Shown: one piece after another, positions 27,282 through 37,084 of the stretch
Layout of the letters: each line of letters opens with the position of its first letter
How positions within the stretch are numbered: position 1 is the stretch's first letter
Virus record (IMG/VR): IMGVR_UViG_3300019999_000076
Location: 1 to 39,374 of that record
From: a virus
Direction: 5' to 3' (one strand)
DNA: 39,374 bases
Notes under the pieces: generated by a model
What the model was told of the DNA's origin: nothing
Databases searched by the model: none
What the model saw: the letters and a program-made list of their open reading frames with translations, nothing else
Made by a program: the position numbers and the translations under genes

Positions 27282-30008
27282 ATGGGTGAAAAAATAATCG
27301 TTGGCCCAGTCGGTAAAGGCTTAAGAAACGACGTTACTCCCTTTAATATCGATAACGATTCTTTTCCTGTTTTATTAAATGCTTATCAGTGGAGAGGAAG
27401 GGCTAAAAGAAAAAGGGGCGCATCTTTCTTAGGAAGGTTGCAAAGATATATAGGCACAACCGATGCTGGTGGTAATCAAGTAATTTTTATACTTCCTATA
27501 CCGATTGCTTCAGGTATTGTTTCATTCACAATTGATAACGATGTTTTTGTCGACCCCGGTGGTGCAAGTCCGGTCAATTTAATCACGAATAGTTCGGGAA
27601 CAGGAACTCTTAATCGTGCTACAGGTGTTTTAACAATTACTGGTTCAATACCTTTAACGCCTATTATTTTTTACCCTTCCCTACCAGTTATGGGTCTTGA
27701 AGATTTTGTTTTATCTTCAAGTGCTTTTCCTGGAACAATAGGCTTTGATACCGATTATGCTTATAATATATCACCAACATTTCCTTATAGCATTACAGAT
27801 GTGAGTTTTTACAAAAATCCAGCCGTCGATCCAATAGCTTTACCTGGATATGTTCCAAAAGCTACATGGACGCCTACAACATGGAATGGTCAAGATTATC
27901 AACAATTCTGGACTGTGAACTATCAAGGTGCTCTATGGGTCACTAATGGCATTAACGTGCCTTTTTCCACCACAAATATTGGGATGCAATACAACACTAT
28001 CACTGGCGTGATAATAGACGCTGCGGGACCACCTGCAATTGTTACTATAACCACAACCACAAATCATGGTCTAGTCATAGGTGATTTTGTTTTTATTAAT
28101 GAAATTGTGGGTATTACTGGAATAAATTTTCAAACTGGATATGTTATTGCTTTTCCTGCCGTTAATCAAATCCAAGTCGAATTTCCAAATGCTACCATAG
28201 CAGGAGCGTGGATATCGGGTGGTATCGTTCAATACCTTACCAATCGTTCAGATACTACTAAAGATAGTTTAAGATGGTATGATGGTGATCCTACAAATGG
28301 GGGCGTACCCCCTTCATTTATTCAAGGTAAAGGATGGGTAAATTTTGCACCTCCTCTTTCACAATCTAATTTTTCAATTGCTGATCTCCCTCCTGCGCAA
28401 TACTATCTTGTCGGCGCTAGAATGATTGTTCCTTTTAAGGATCGATTGCTTTTTGTAGGGCCTGTGGTACAAACTTCATCAGCAAATAGTCAGGTCTATT
28501 TACAAGATACCGTAATATATAGCCAAAATGGTACTCCCTATTACACAGCTTCCTATACAAATACTCCAAATGCAGCGATAGATACACCTGCAAGTGCTAC
28601 AAATGTTTTCAATCCTATTTTAGTTCCTACAAATCAGACAGCCACTTCCACTGCATATTTTGAAGATGTGACAGGATTCGGTGGATTTATAACCGCTGGA
28701 ATAGATCAGCCAATTTTGACAACAGGATCTAATGGCGATGTTTTGATAATGGGCTTTAGGACTATTCAAACAAGGCTTGTTTATAGTGGTAATGATATTG
28801 TTCCTTTTAACTTTTTCGTGATTAATTCTGAATTAGGCTCAGGCAGTACTTTCTCTGCTGTCAATATGGATAAAGGCATCATAAGTCGAGGAGAAAGGGG
28901 ATTTATCATCACTGGACAAACAGAGGTACAAAGAATTGATTTAGAAATTCCAGATGAGGTATTTCAGATTAGATTAACGAATAATGGGGAAGAAAGGGTT
29001 TGTTCCCAAAGAGATTTTATCAACGAATGGCTTTATGAAACCTATCCTGTGAATTCTATTAACTATAAATTTCCCACTCAAACACTCCAATATAATTATA
29101 GGGATAGTTCCTGGGGTATTTTTAGAGAAACTTATACGACTTATGGTGCTTTTAGGAAGCGCACAGGATTTACATGGGCTACGGTAGGAACTGTTTATCC
29201 GACATGGGCTTCATGGAATCAACCTTGGAATGCGGGGGCTTCCACTCTTTTACAACCCGAAATAATTGCAGGAAATCAGCAGGGTTTTATTCTTGTAAGG
29301 GATGATGGAACAGATGAGGGAAATTCATTGTATATTCAAAATATCTCTTCAGGAGTTATTACATGCCCAAACCACTGTCTTAACGTAGGGGATTATATCG
29401 TCATAAGTGGGGCATTAGGCACTATAGGAGCGGAAGTTAACGGTAAAATATTCTCAGTTTCCACAACAACTCAAAATACCTTTGTCTTGAATCCTCCAAT
29501 ATCGACAGGAACTTATTTAGGCGGAGGCCTAATTAAAAGAATGTATGTTCCTTTTATTCAAACAAAACAATTCCCAGTTGCTTGGGGAATGGGAAGAAAA
29601 ACAAGACTCGGACCACAACAATATCTCTTCACCACAACGAATACAGCGGAAATTCAGCTTTTGATATATTTAAGCCAGAATGCTGATAGTCCTTATAATG
29701 CTGGACCTATCGTACCTTTACCCAATTCAATCAATAATTCCCTTATATATAGTACTGTTCTTTACACATGCCCCGAAAGCACTAATCTTGGTTTAACTCC
29801 TGCAAATGTCAATTTGAATCTTATCACAGCTGAATTCCAAGCACAGACATGGCATCGTATGAATACTTCTTTAATAGGGGATACGATACAAATAGGGTTT
29901 ACATTATCAGACGTTCAGATGCGTGATACAAATTTCGTAAATCAATTCGCTGAAATAGAATTGCATGGATTTATCTTGGATGTTAGCCCTTCACAGGTGT
30001 TAGCATGA
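27282..30008 (+). CDS. large tail hub/DNA stabilisation protein, P22 gp10-like
   Basis: A 908-residue protein. The start GKGLRNDVTPFNIDNDSFPV then NAYQWRGRAKRKRG is like the N-terminus of packaged-DNA stabilisation proteins (P22 gp10, 472 residues). Two FCCH-like barrels are inserted: VTITTTTNHGLVIGDFVFIN (~245-310) and VITCPNHCLNVGDYIVISGA (~685-745). A core with FIITGQTEVQRIDLEIPDEV and a C-terminal beta part follow. In P22 gp10 forms the hexameric hub that seals DNA and holds the needle and tailspikes. Nearly twice that length suggests added surface domains. Confidence 0.7.
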   Translation: MGEKIIVGPVGKGLRNDVTPFNIDNDSFPVLLNAYQWRGRAKRKRGASFLGRLQRYIGTTDAGGNQVIFILPIPIASGIVSFTIDNDVFVDPGGASPVNLITNSSGTGTLNRATGVLTITGSIPLTPIIFYPSLPVMGLEDFVLSSSAFPGTIGFDTDYAYNISPTFPYSITDVSFYKNPAVDPIALPGYVPKATWTPTTWNGQDYQQFWTVNYQGALWVTNGINVPFSTTNIGMQYNTITGVIIDAAGPPAIVTITTTTNHGLVIGDFVFINEIVGITGINFQTGYVIAFPAVNQIQVEFPNATIAGAWISGGIVQYLTNRSDTTKDSLRWYDGDPTNGGVPPSFIQGKGWVNFAPPLSQSNFSIADLPPAQYYLVGARMIVPFKDRLLFVGPVVQTSSANSQVYLQDTVIYSQNGTPYYTASYTNTPNAAIDTPASATNVFNPILVPTNQTATSTAYFEDVTGFGGFITAGIDQPILTTGSNGDVLIMGFRTIQTRLVYSGNDIVPFNFFVINSELGSGSTFSAVNMDKGIISRGERGFIITGQTEVQRIDLEIPDEVFQIRLTNNGEERVCSQRDFINEWLYETYPVNSINYKFPTQTLQYNYRDSSWGIFRETYTTYGAFRKRTGFTWATVGTVYPTWASWNQPWNAGASTLLQPEIIAGNQQGFILVRDDGTDEGNSLYIQNISSGVITCPNHCLNVGDYIVISGALGTIGAEVNGKIFSVSTTTQNTFVLNPPISTGTYLGGGLIKRMYVPFIQTKQFPVAWGMGRKTRLGPQQYLFTTTNTAEIQLLIYLSQNADSPYNAGPIVPLPNSINNSLIYSTVLYTCPESTNLGLTPANVNLNLITAEFQAQTWHRMNTSLIGDTIQIGFTLSDVQMRDTNFVNQFAEIELHGFILDVSPSQVLA

Positions 30009-30481
30009 CAGCTAATGTGGTCAATCAAGTTGCTTATCTTAGAACTTCAAGGGAATTTCCTGAAGAAATTCATCAGTTGACAGTGGAAGTGAACAAAGCT
30101 TATATCGACATTGCTAATACTGTGAACAACCGCACAATTTCCATCTTTCCAACAAATCGACCTGCCATAACAGGGGAGTCTTGGTTTTTTAATAATCAAA
30201 GACAGCAAACTTTGCGTCAATTTTATCCCTTTACATCAACTGCAAATATTGCTCATGGAATCACTTTTACCAATATATCTCAATTTACGAGGTTGTATGG
30301 ACAATATACAGATAGACCTCCAGGAACTAATTGGTATGGTCTTATTGCTGGTAGTAATGTGGCTATTGCTGGTCAAGTGTCATTCTACATAACGCCGACA
30401 GATATTGTTTTTCTAGTCGGTGCAGGTGCGCCAACCGTGACACAAGGAACTGTGATTTTAGAATGGCTTTCTTCAGTATGA
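30005..30481 (+). CDS. tail-associated protein
   Basis: A 158-residue protein with ATG overlapping the previous stop. It opens with a helical segment (FPEEIHQLTVEVNKAYIDIA) followed by a beta domain (TANIAHGITFTNISQFTRLY, GQVSFYITPTDIVFLVGAGA, VTQGTVILEWLSSV). This combination is frequent in small tail proteins coupled to the gp10-like gene. It may be a needle, plug or collar component. No named family can be assigned. Confidence 0.65.
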   Translation: MTANVVNQVAYLRTSREFPEEIHQLTVEVNKAYIDIANTVNNRTISIFPTNRPAITGESWFFNNQRQQTLRQFYPFTSTANIAHGITFTNISQFTRLYGQYTDRPPGTNWYGLIAGSNVAIAGQVSFYITPTDIVFLVGAGAPTVTQGTVILEWLSSV

Positions 30482-30516
30482 AATATTATAGTAAAGAAAA
30501 TAGTTTGAGGTAAATT

Positions 30517-31251
30517 ATGACTTCTATGACTGGATCAATGGGTATGAAGGGGCCAACTGGTGCTATGGCTGGTCAAAAGCTTGCTGGTGGATATAAACAA
30601 GGACAAATGCCTAACTTCACGCCTGAACAAATGCAATTGTTCCAAAGTCTATTTTCTCAAGTAGCACCTGATAGTTATACATCAAGATTAGCAGGTGGAG
30701 ATGAATCTTTATTTCAAGAAATGGAAGCTCCTGCATTAAGACAATTTTCTGGATTGCAAGGTAACCTTGCTTCTAGATTTAGCGGAATGGGGGGATTAGG
30801 AGCTAGAAGAAGCAGTGGTTTTCAAAATACAATGAATCAAGCCTCATCTGATTTCGCTCAAGATTTGCAATCAAGACGTCAAAGTTTGCAACAGAACGCA
30901 ATTAAAGACCTTATGAGCATGAGTAAGGATTTATTAGGGGAAAGACCTAATGAAAACTTTTTGATTGAACCAAACAAGCGCAAATCATTTTGGCAACAGT
31001 TTGCTTCTGGAGCACTGCCAATAGCAGGAGCTGCAGCTGGAGGATTCTTTGGAGGACCAGCAGGTGCAGCAGTTGGAGGTCAATTAGGTGCAGCAGCAGG
31101 AAGAGGATTTTCTGGGGAAGAAGGCGGTCAAATGGATTTTTCAGGAATGGGTAATCTCCCTACTAGTTGGGGTAATATGGGAAATCGTCTTTCTGGAGCA
31201 ACTGCTCAATATGGCGGTCAACAAAGACAAATTTATGCTGGCGCATATTAA
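30517..31251 (+). CDS. ejection (internal virion) protein, Gly/Ala-rich
   Basis: A 244-residue protein. It opens with a Gly/Met-rich stretch (MTGSMGMKGPTGAMAGQKLA) and has a helical middle (PEQMQLFQSLFSQVAPDSYT, FQNTMNQASSDFAQDLQSRR). A glycine-zipper membrane-like segment follows (AAAGGFFGGPAGAAVGGQLG, ~170-195), then a Gly/Ser tail. Glycine-zipper stretches are typical of P22 gp7/gp20-type and T7-type ejection proteins that insert in the host envelope to form a DNA channel. It is followed by two further ejection-type genes. Confidence 0.7.
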   Translation: MTSMTGSMGMKGPTGAMAGQKLAGGYKQGQMPNFTPEQMQLFQSLFSQVAPDSYTSRLAGGDESLFQEMEAPALRQFSGLQGNLASRFSGMGGLGARRSSGFQNTMNQASSDFAQDLQSRRQSLQQNAIKDLMSMSKDLLGERPNENFLIEPNKRKSFWQQFASGALPIAGAAAGGFFGGPAGAAVGGQLGAAAGRGFSGEEGGQMDFSGMGNLPTSWGNMGNRLSGATAQYGGQQRQIYAGAY

Positions 31252-31260
31252 GGAGATAAC

Positions 31261-32028
31261 ATGCCTCAAATCATAAAAGAATATAGAGAACCTTCAACAT
31301 CCGAAAAATTCGGGAAAGCTTTCTCTAATTTAGGACAAGCTGCTGGTCAAGCAATTCCTGAATATTTGATGGCGCAAGAAAAGAAGAAAAATTTATCCAA
31401 AGAAAAAGAGGCTGCCAAACGGTTAGGAATTGATCCTGATTTAGATGAAAAAAGTAGACAGAAAGGTATTGAACTTGCTCTTCAAGGAAAAACACAAAAT
31501 CAAATTCAAGCTAAAGAAGCTGCTCTTTTACCTAAAATGAAAGAATTTGCAGATCAATTAGAGCATAATAATCCAGATAGTCCTATGCATAGGACTATAG
31601 CTGATATTTATCGTTCTGGACTGCCAATGGATGAAAAATCAAATATTATAAAGTCATTAACTGGTGTAGATCCTTTTAAAATGCAGCAGCAAAATAGATT
31701 GCAGATGGATAGCGTTTTGAGAAGATATAATTCCAGGATCAAAGAATTAAGGGATGAAATAAAAAATTCTAGATTTTCCGATAGAGAACCATTGAAGAAA
31801 CAATTGGGAGATCTTAAATCAGAAAGAGATGAACTTTTAGACTTTAGAGCTTTGCAAGGTATTCAGGAAGAGGAAGAAGAAATAGCAGAGGAAGAAGAGG
31901 AAGCTTCTAAAGTTAAATTCAATCCAAACAACAAAGAACATCAAGCAAAAGCTAAACAACTTTATAATAAATTTAAAGATAAAGAAAGAGTAAGACAAGA
32001 ATTATCTAAGGAATTTAGTGGTTTATAA
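31261..32028 (+). CDS. ejection protein, coiled-coil
   Basis: A 255-residue charged helical protein behind AAGGAG. It has EKFGKAFSNLGQAAGQAIPE near the N-terminus, a long coiled coil (LRRYNSRIKELRDEIKNSRF then LKKQLGDLKSERDELLDF, ~155-200), an acidic patch (EEEEEIAEEEEEAS-type, ~203-220) and a basic end (KDKERVRQELSKEFSG). Its stop overlaps the ATG of the 1522-residue gene. Size, charge pattern and place fit a second internal virion protein, as in P22 gp20 (471 residues) or T7 gp15. Confidence 0.65.
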   Translation: MPQIIKEYREPSTSEKFGKAFSNLGQAAGQAIPEYLMAQEKKKNLSKEKEAAKRLGIDPDLDEKSRQKGIELALQGKTQNQIQAKEAALLPKMKEFADQLEHNNPDSPMHRTIADIYRSGLPMDEKSNIIKSLTGVDPFKMQQQNRLQMDSVLRRYNSRIKELRDEIKNSRFSDREPLKKQLGDLKSERDELLDFRALQGIQEEEEEIAEEEEEASKVKFNPNNKEHQAKAKQLYNKFKDKERVRQELSKEFSGL

Positions 32029-35000
32029 TGCCCAAAGATCCATTAGCTTTTTTGGATGTAGAATCCGAACAAGCTCAATCAGACCCTCTATCATTTCTTA
32101 ATGAAACTGAAAATTCATCAGATCCTCTCTCTTTTTTAGACGAACCCAAAAAAACTGGCTTTTTAGATAAAGTTTCAGATTACTTTTCGAGTGGTAAATT
32201 CGGAGAGGCTTTATCTTTTCAAATGCAAAGCGGGGGGCCAGCAGGTGCACCAGCATTATCACCAGAACAAGCAAAAAAAGTCGGAACAGAAGTTGCAACA
32301 ATTGCAGCTGTTGAAGGTGCTTTTGCTCCTGTGTTGGGAGCAGCTATAGCTTCTAAAGTTGCTCCAAGATTATTAGAAAGTGTTGTTAGATTGACTCAAG
32401 CAGGGACAACAGGTGCAGCGGTTGCTACTACATCCAAATTAGTGGAAGAAGGGGAGTTTCCTACTCAAGAAGAATTATTAGAAAATGGCTTACAATGGAT
32501 GGCTATTGACGGGATTATGCAGGGATTGCATCTTGCAGCAGCAGGAGGAAAGAAAGCTTATGATTTTGGTAAAGCTGTAGATAAAATAGCAAAAGAAGAC
32601 AAGATCCCTAGAGTTCAGGTATTGAAAAACTTATGGGATGCTACCAAAGGATACATTAGAAGCAAATTTGGGCGTGAAATCAAGACACCTGATGATATAA
32701 CTCCACAAGATGTTGAATTACTTATAGATAAGACTAAAGAAGCGGAAGCCAAACCTAGTGAAATGGATATTGAGATTAAACCTATAGAATCTGAAAATAC
32801 CACAGAAAAATCTGTATCAGATATAAAAGAATTCATTACTGAGAAAGGATCGTCATACAAAGTAAACCAAGATGGAACAACTACAAGAAATAAAGCAAAA
32901 CGAGCTGGAGATTCTGAATTTGGAGAACAACCAGTTAGTGAAAAAACCTACTATGTCTCTCCAGAAGATGCAAATAAACTCAGTGAAATAAACCAATCCA
33001 ATAAAGAAATACCCAAATCTGAAAAATTACCTGAGAATAAAATTCAAGAAATCAAACGACAAGATATTTCCAAGGAAGGATTAAAAACACAGAAACAATA
33101 TATTTTAGAAAAAATCTATGATGCTTTGAACAATCCTCAAAAATACAAAGGTCAAGAAAAAATATTATTAGATGTGCCTGGAGATGGACAATTCAAAATC
33201 CATAATAATGAAAAAGCACTTAACCAATTTGCTAAAGAGGTTGAAAAAAGATGGCCAGATAAACCATTAAGAAAATTAAAGCTTGAAAGAACACCCAAAA
33301 AGATTAAAAAATCTAAAGAAGAAAAACCACTAAAAAGTGAACTTCCTAAAAAACCAACTCAAATTCCACCAGAAAAAACTACTCGTCGCCAACCTAAAAT
33401 GGGCAAAGAACAGGCTGTTGCTCGCTCTAAGATTTTGAAATTATTTAGGAAAGCTTTTAAAGATCCCATACGGTTAGGCAAATTTAAGCAGAGAGCTGCT
33501 GGTATACACAAGTTATGGCCGAGAGTTACACGTCTTTTAAAAGATAATGACGTTGAGACAGCGGCACATGAAATTGGACATAATCTACATACTTTTCTCT
33601 ATGGAGGAGATTCAAAAACTCCAGAAGATCAAATCAAGAATATAGAAACAGCTCTTAAACCTTACCTTGTTGAATTAAAGCCATTGGCATTTTATGAACC
33701 CTGGGGGATGGAAGGTTTTGCAGAATTTACCCGCCTTTATATCACTAATCCCGATGTTGCTTTAGAGCTAGCTCCTAAATTTTATGCTAAGTTTGAAGCC
33801 GATCTGGAAGCTCAATATCCCGAACTTAAAAATGCGCTTTTGGAAGCTAGAGACTATTACGATAAATATTTGCATGGAACCCCACAGTCACGCATCAGGG
33901 CACAAACAAATTATGTTAACGATCAAGGAAGGCTGGCAAATATTATTGATAGCGTAAAAAAGAATCTAGATTTAGATAATCTGAAAACACAATTTCTTGA
34001 TGATGTTTTCCCTGCTAAGAGACTAGTAGCAGAAGCATTCGGTATCCCACTTACAGAAGTTGAAAATCTTAAAGATGAACGCAATCTATATAGATCTTTA
34101 AGGTTATTAAAAGGGGCTGTTGGAAAAGGAGATGTTTTTGTCTTACATGAGACATTTGATGCTAAAACACTAGATAAGATTAATGGAAGTTTAAAAGATA
34201 TTTTGAAACAACTTCCTGATGAAGAATCTTACCGTGAGTTCAATGATTATCTGATTGCTCGTAGAACTGTTGAAAAATCAGGTCAGTCTATAGAAACAGG
34301 AATTAACATAGGTGATGCAATACAGGTAGAGCAAGAACTAAGAGATAAGTATGGAAAATTAGCCACAGAGCTGGATAGATATAATGATTCTCTTTTAAAA
34401 TATGCTAAAGACTCTGGTCTTCTTTCCAAAGAGCAATATACTGAAATTAAGAAAAATAATGTTATGTATGCTCCTTTCCAAAGAGTGATGGAGAAAGAAA
34501 AAGGAAACGTAGCATCTGGCGCAGGAAAACTCCAAGCTGGAAAACCAATCAAAAGGATGAAAGGCTCGACAAGAGATATTATTGCTCCTCTGGAATCTAT
34601 TTTGAAGAATACATACAGCATTATTATAAATTCAGAGAAGAATCTTTCAGGACAAGTTTTAGCTAAGCTAGCTAAAATGAAAGGTGTTGGTTCCTATGTA
34701 GAAAAAGTTCCAACGCCGATCAAACTTAAGGGAAAAATTGAAGGAGAGATTGTAGAAGAAAAGATAGCTTCTCAATTAATGAAATTGGGAATGACTGATC
34801 TTTTAGAAGCTAAAGTTATTAATGGTAAAGCTACAATAGGCTTAAGAAAAGATATTGCATCCGCAATTCCAGACGCTTTCCTAAAATTTGGCGCAGGAAG
34901 TTATCCTGCTGGAGAAAATATTGTCACTGTTTATTTTGATGGCAAGCCTAACTACTATGAAGTCTCTCCTGAAATTTATGAAATGTGGACTAAAGGGATT

Positions 35001-36596
35001 GCTCCATATACTGCTGATATTCTAACTAAAATTCTTCGTATTCCAGCAAGATCATTAAGAGCCGGCGCAATTTTAAACCCAAAATTCATGGAAAAGAATT
35101 TTATCCGTGATACATGGGGTAACTTCTTATTCACTAAATATGGGAAGTCAATCAAAGACCCTGCTGGTTTATTGATTGATACTCTATACAGTCCTTTAGC
35201 AATGTTAGCAACATCGGCTAAAAAGGCTCCTCTTTACGTCGAATGGCTTAAGAGTGGTGGAGGTATGTCCACTATGCAATCTTTGGACAGAGACGCTGTA
35301 AATAAGAAATTAGAGGAAGTTCGCTTCGGATATCAACCACATCAAATTATTAAATGGTTAAGATTAGTTGCTGAGATTTCAGAAGAATCCAATAGACTGG
35401 CTGAATTTGGGAAAGCTTTACAAGTGGAAGGAAACACAAGATTAGGAAGAGAAATAGCTGCTTTCGCTGCTAGAGATCTGAGTATTGACTTTGCTAAAAT
35501 TGGACTTCAGACAAAGGCATTAAATCAGATTATTCCATTCTTTAACGCCACAATACAAGGTGGTGATAAGCTTTTACGTACTTTAGGAAATGCTGATGAT
35601 AGAAAATCTTTTATCCCTAGGATTGTTGGTTTTATCATGATTCCTTCTCTTATTCTGGCATGGCTAAATAAAGATGATGAAGATGTAAAGGAATTTTATG
35701 AAGAGGAAAAAGACTTCAATTTCATTACCAAAATTGGCGGGAAGTATCTAAAAATTCCTGTGCCTTTTGAAACAGGAGTTTTGGTACATGGTTTGACACA
35801 ACGCTTATACAATTACTTTATGAAGAAAGATCCTGAAGCCTTTGAGAAGTTTATGGAAAGCATCTTAAGAGCTATGTTGCCTAATTTCTTACCTGCTTTT
35901 GCTAATCCTATCTTTGAAACGATGGCCAACAGAAGCTTTTTCACAGGTGGAAGAATTATCCCTGCTGGTAAAGAAGATTTGATTTCTAAGTATCAATATA
36001 AAAATCATACATCTGCAACTGCACGTTTAATAGGCAGAGGGATGACTTATATGTTAGGCCAAGAGACACGCTCTAAAGCAGCGTCACCTGCTGTAATCGA
36101 TCACTTTATTAATTCATGGGGAGGAGGATTAGGAAGGCTTTTACTTAATATTTCTGATGCTTCTTTAGAAGCAGCCGGGTTAAGTGATAAAATTCCTGGG
36201 CCTTCTCAAACGATTATAGAAAAATTAGGAATAGATGGATTTACTGCTAGGTATCCAAGATCTAGCACACGTTCTATTGAAAAGTTCTATGATAATTATC
36301 AGGATGCAACAGCTAGACAAAAGTCATTTAAATATGCTGAAAAAATGGATTTAGAGACGGAGCAAACACAAGAACAGGCTTATCACAGATTTGATAAGAT
36401 TTATGATTATCCTACTCTTCAAAATGCATATAAAGCGATGCAGTCTTCTCAGAAAGAAATCAACAATATCTGGAACGATCCTAGTATAGATGCCGATCTA
36501 AAAAGACAAATGATTGATGATTTATATTTTCAACAAATTGAATTTGCTAAGGCAGCAAATGAAGATATTAAAAAGTATCGTCTAGCACAAGATTAA
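32028..36596 (+). CDS. giant ejection protein with zinc metallopeptidase motif
   Basis: A 1522-residue protein, the largest in the window. The N-terminus has a repeated DPLSFLDE-type phrase (~1-40). A Gly/Ala hydrophobic segment lies at ~75-130 and a lysine-rich low-complexity part at ~230-470. A zincin site follows: HEIGH at 514-518 within AAHEIGHNLHTF, with EGFAEF at 562-567 as third ligand. After that comes a long helical part; from ~1010 it reads GAILNPKFMEKNFIRDTWGN, consistent with the LPD38-type domain of 'large polyvalent proteins'. Such proteins are injected with the DNA. The peptidase may cut host envelope or target proteins. Confidence 0.75.
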   Translation: MPKDPLAFLDVESEQAQSDPLSFLNETENSSDPLSFLDEPKKTGFLDKVSDYFSSGKFGEALSFQMQSGGPAGAPALSPEQAKKVGTEVATIAAVEGAFAPVLGAAIASKVAPRLLESVVRLTQAGTTGAAVATTSKLVEEGEFPTQEELLENGLQWMAIDGIMQGLHLAAAGGKKAYDFGKAVDKIAKEDKIPRVQVLKNLWDATKGYIRSKFGREIKTPDDITPQDVELLIDKTKEAEAKPSEMDIEIKPIESENTTEKSVSDIKEFITEKGSSYKVNQDGTTTRNKAKRAGDSEFGEQPVSEKTYYVSPEDANKLSEINQSNKEIPKSEKLPENKIQEIKRQDISKEGLKTQKQYILEKIYDALNNPQKYKGQEKILLDVPGDGQFKIHNNEKALNQFAKEVEKRWPDKPLRKLKLERTPKKIKKSKEEKPLKSELPKKPTQIPPEKTTRRQPKMGKEQAVARSKILKLFRKAFKDPIRLGKFKQRAAGIHKLWPRVTRLLKDNDVETAAHEIGHNLHTFLYGGDSKTPEDQIKNIETALKPYLVELKPLAFYEPWGMEGFAEFTRLYITNPDVALELAPKFYAKFEADLEAQYPELKNALLEARDYYDKYLHGTPQSRIRAQTNYVNDQGRLANIIDSVKKNLDLDNLKTQFLDDVFPAKRLVAEAFGIPLTEVENLKDERNLYRSLRLLKGAVGKGDVFVLHETFDAKTLDKINGSLKDILKQLPDEESYREFNDYLIARRTVEKSGQSIETGINIGDAIQVEQELRDKYGKLATELDRYNDSLLKYAKDSGLLSKEQYTEIKKNNVMYAPFQRVMEKEKGNVASGAGKLQAGKPIKRMKGSTRDIIAPLESILKNTYSIIINSEKNLSGQVLAKLAKMKGVGSYVEKVPTPIKLKGKIEGEIVEEKIASQLMKLGMTDLLEAKVINGKATIGLRKDIASAIPDAFLKFGAGSYPAGENIVTVYFDGKPNYYEVSPEIYEMWTKGIAPYTADILTKILRIPARSLRAGAILNPKFMEKNFIRDTWGNFLFTKYGKSIKDPAGLLIDTLYSPLAMLATSAKKAPLYVEWLKSGGGMSTMQSLDRDAVNKKLEEVRFGYQPHQIIKWLRLVAEISEESNRLAEFGKALQVEGNTRLGREIAAFAARDLSIDFAKIGLQTKALNQIIPFFNATIQGGDKLLRTLGNADDRKSFIPRIVGFIMIPSLILAWLNKDDEDVKEFYEEEKDFNFITKIGGKYLKIPVPFETGVLVHGLTQRLYNYFMKKDPEAFEKFMESILRAMLPNFLPAFANPIFETMANRSFFTGGRIIPAGKEDLISKYQYKNHTSATARLIGRGMTYMLGQETRSKAASPAVIDHFINSWGGGLGRLLLNISDASLEAAGLSDKIPGPSQTIIEKLGIDGFTARYPRSSTRSIEKFYDNYQDATARQKSFKYAEKMDLETEQTQEQAYHRFDKIYDYPTLQNAYKAMQSSQKEINNIWNDPSIDADLKRQMIDDLYFQQIEFAKAANEDIKKYRLAQD

Positions 36597-36739
36597 CGTT
36601 TAGAATCAGACCACTTGCAATAGCTGTAAGTTGCGATTACTATTAAGACCCAAGTTGTCATTTTTCCTCTAGCAAAAAAACTTAAAATAGCTATTGTATC
36701 GGCATGTTTTTTGAACCAATTTGAGCGATGATCTTCCAT
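36593..36739 (-). CDS. 48-residue single-span membrane protein
   Basis: ATG 36739 with AGGAG upstream. The product has FKKHADTIAILSFFARGKMT, then a span TTWVLIVIATYSYC and a charged end (WSDSKR). The last bases overlap the end of the ejection gene. With the gene at 36761 it makes a pair of small membrane proteins, the sort of set that can contain a holin; no lysis gene is otherwise visible. Confidence 0.6.
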   Translation of the reverse strand: MEDHRSNWFKKHADTIAILSFFARGKMTTWVLIVIATYSYCKWSDSKR

Positions 36740-36760
36740 ATTAACTCCTGTTCACTATTT

Positions 36761-36970
36761 TTACTCTTTTATCCCATAAGTTCTATCTAAGATAACTTTA
36801 TATAGCCCATCCATACGCATATTCATTCGTTTCATATCATCGCGGAATTCTTTATGTTCACTATCAAATCTTGCTATTTCTTTGTGAATATCTCTTAAGA
36901 GAAATTTCATAAAAGCAAAATTAGCCCCAATTATTACAATAACAGCTGATAAAGTCTGAATCCAATCCAT
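36761..36970 (-). CDS. small membrane-anchored coiled-coil protein
   Basis: A 69-residue protein with AGGAG before ATG 36970. Residues 4-26 form one membrane span (WIQTLSAVIVIIGANFAFMK). The remainder is a charged helix likely to form a coiled coil (DIHKEIARFDSEHKEFRDDM, MRMDGLYKVILDR). Topology resembles small holin-like or spanin-like phage proteins. It is preceded by two operator-like palindromes (36994 and 37011), so expression is probably repressed in the prophage state. Confidence 0.65.
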   Translation of the reverse strand: MDWIQTLSAVIVIIGANFAFMKFLLRDIHKEIARFDSEHKEFRDDMKRMNMRMDGLYKVILDRTYGIKE

Positions 36971-36993
36971 ATATCTCTCCTGTTCACTATCTA

Positions 36994-37006
36994 TTACATA
37001 ATGTAA
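36994..37006. promoter_or_regulatory. TTACA-N3-TGTAA palindrome, copy 2
   Basis: TTACATAATGTAA, a 13-bp palindrome 24 bases upstream of the membrane-protein gene start at 36970. It matches the site at 10562-10574 in half-sites and spacing. Confidence 0.45.
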
Positions 37007-37010
37007 AATA

Positions 37011-37031
37011 TATTGCCCATATTAGGCAATA
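37011..37031. promoter_or_regulatory. operator-like 21-bp element, copy 2
   Basis: TATTGCC, seven bases, GGCAATA: a perfect 7-bp inverted repeat. It shares TATTGCCCAT at one end and GCAATA at the other, at equal spacing, with the element at 7500-7520 before the HTH regulator. Confidence 0.5.
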
Positions 37032-37084
37032 AGAATCTAACCCGTTAATGATTAAATTATTATATATTATTTTTCTTAAATTTC

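Noticed and set aside
34283-34621. 112-codon minus-strand frame
   Set aside because: Antisense shadow within the 1522-residue ejection gene.
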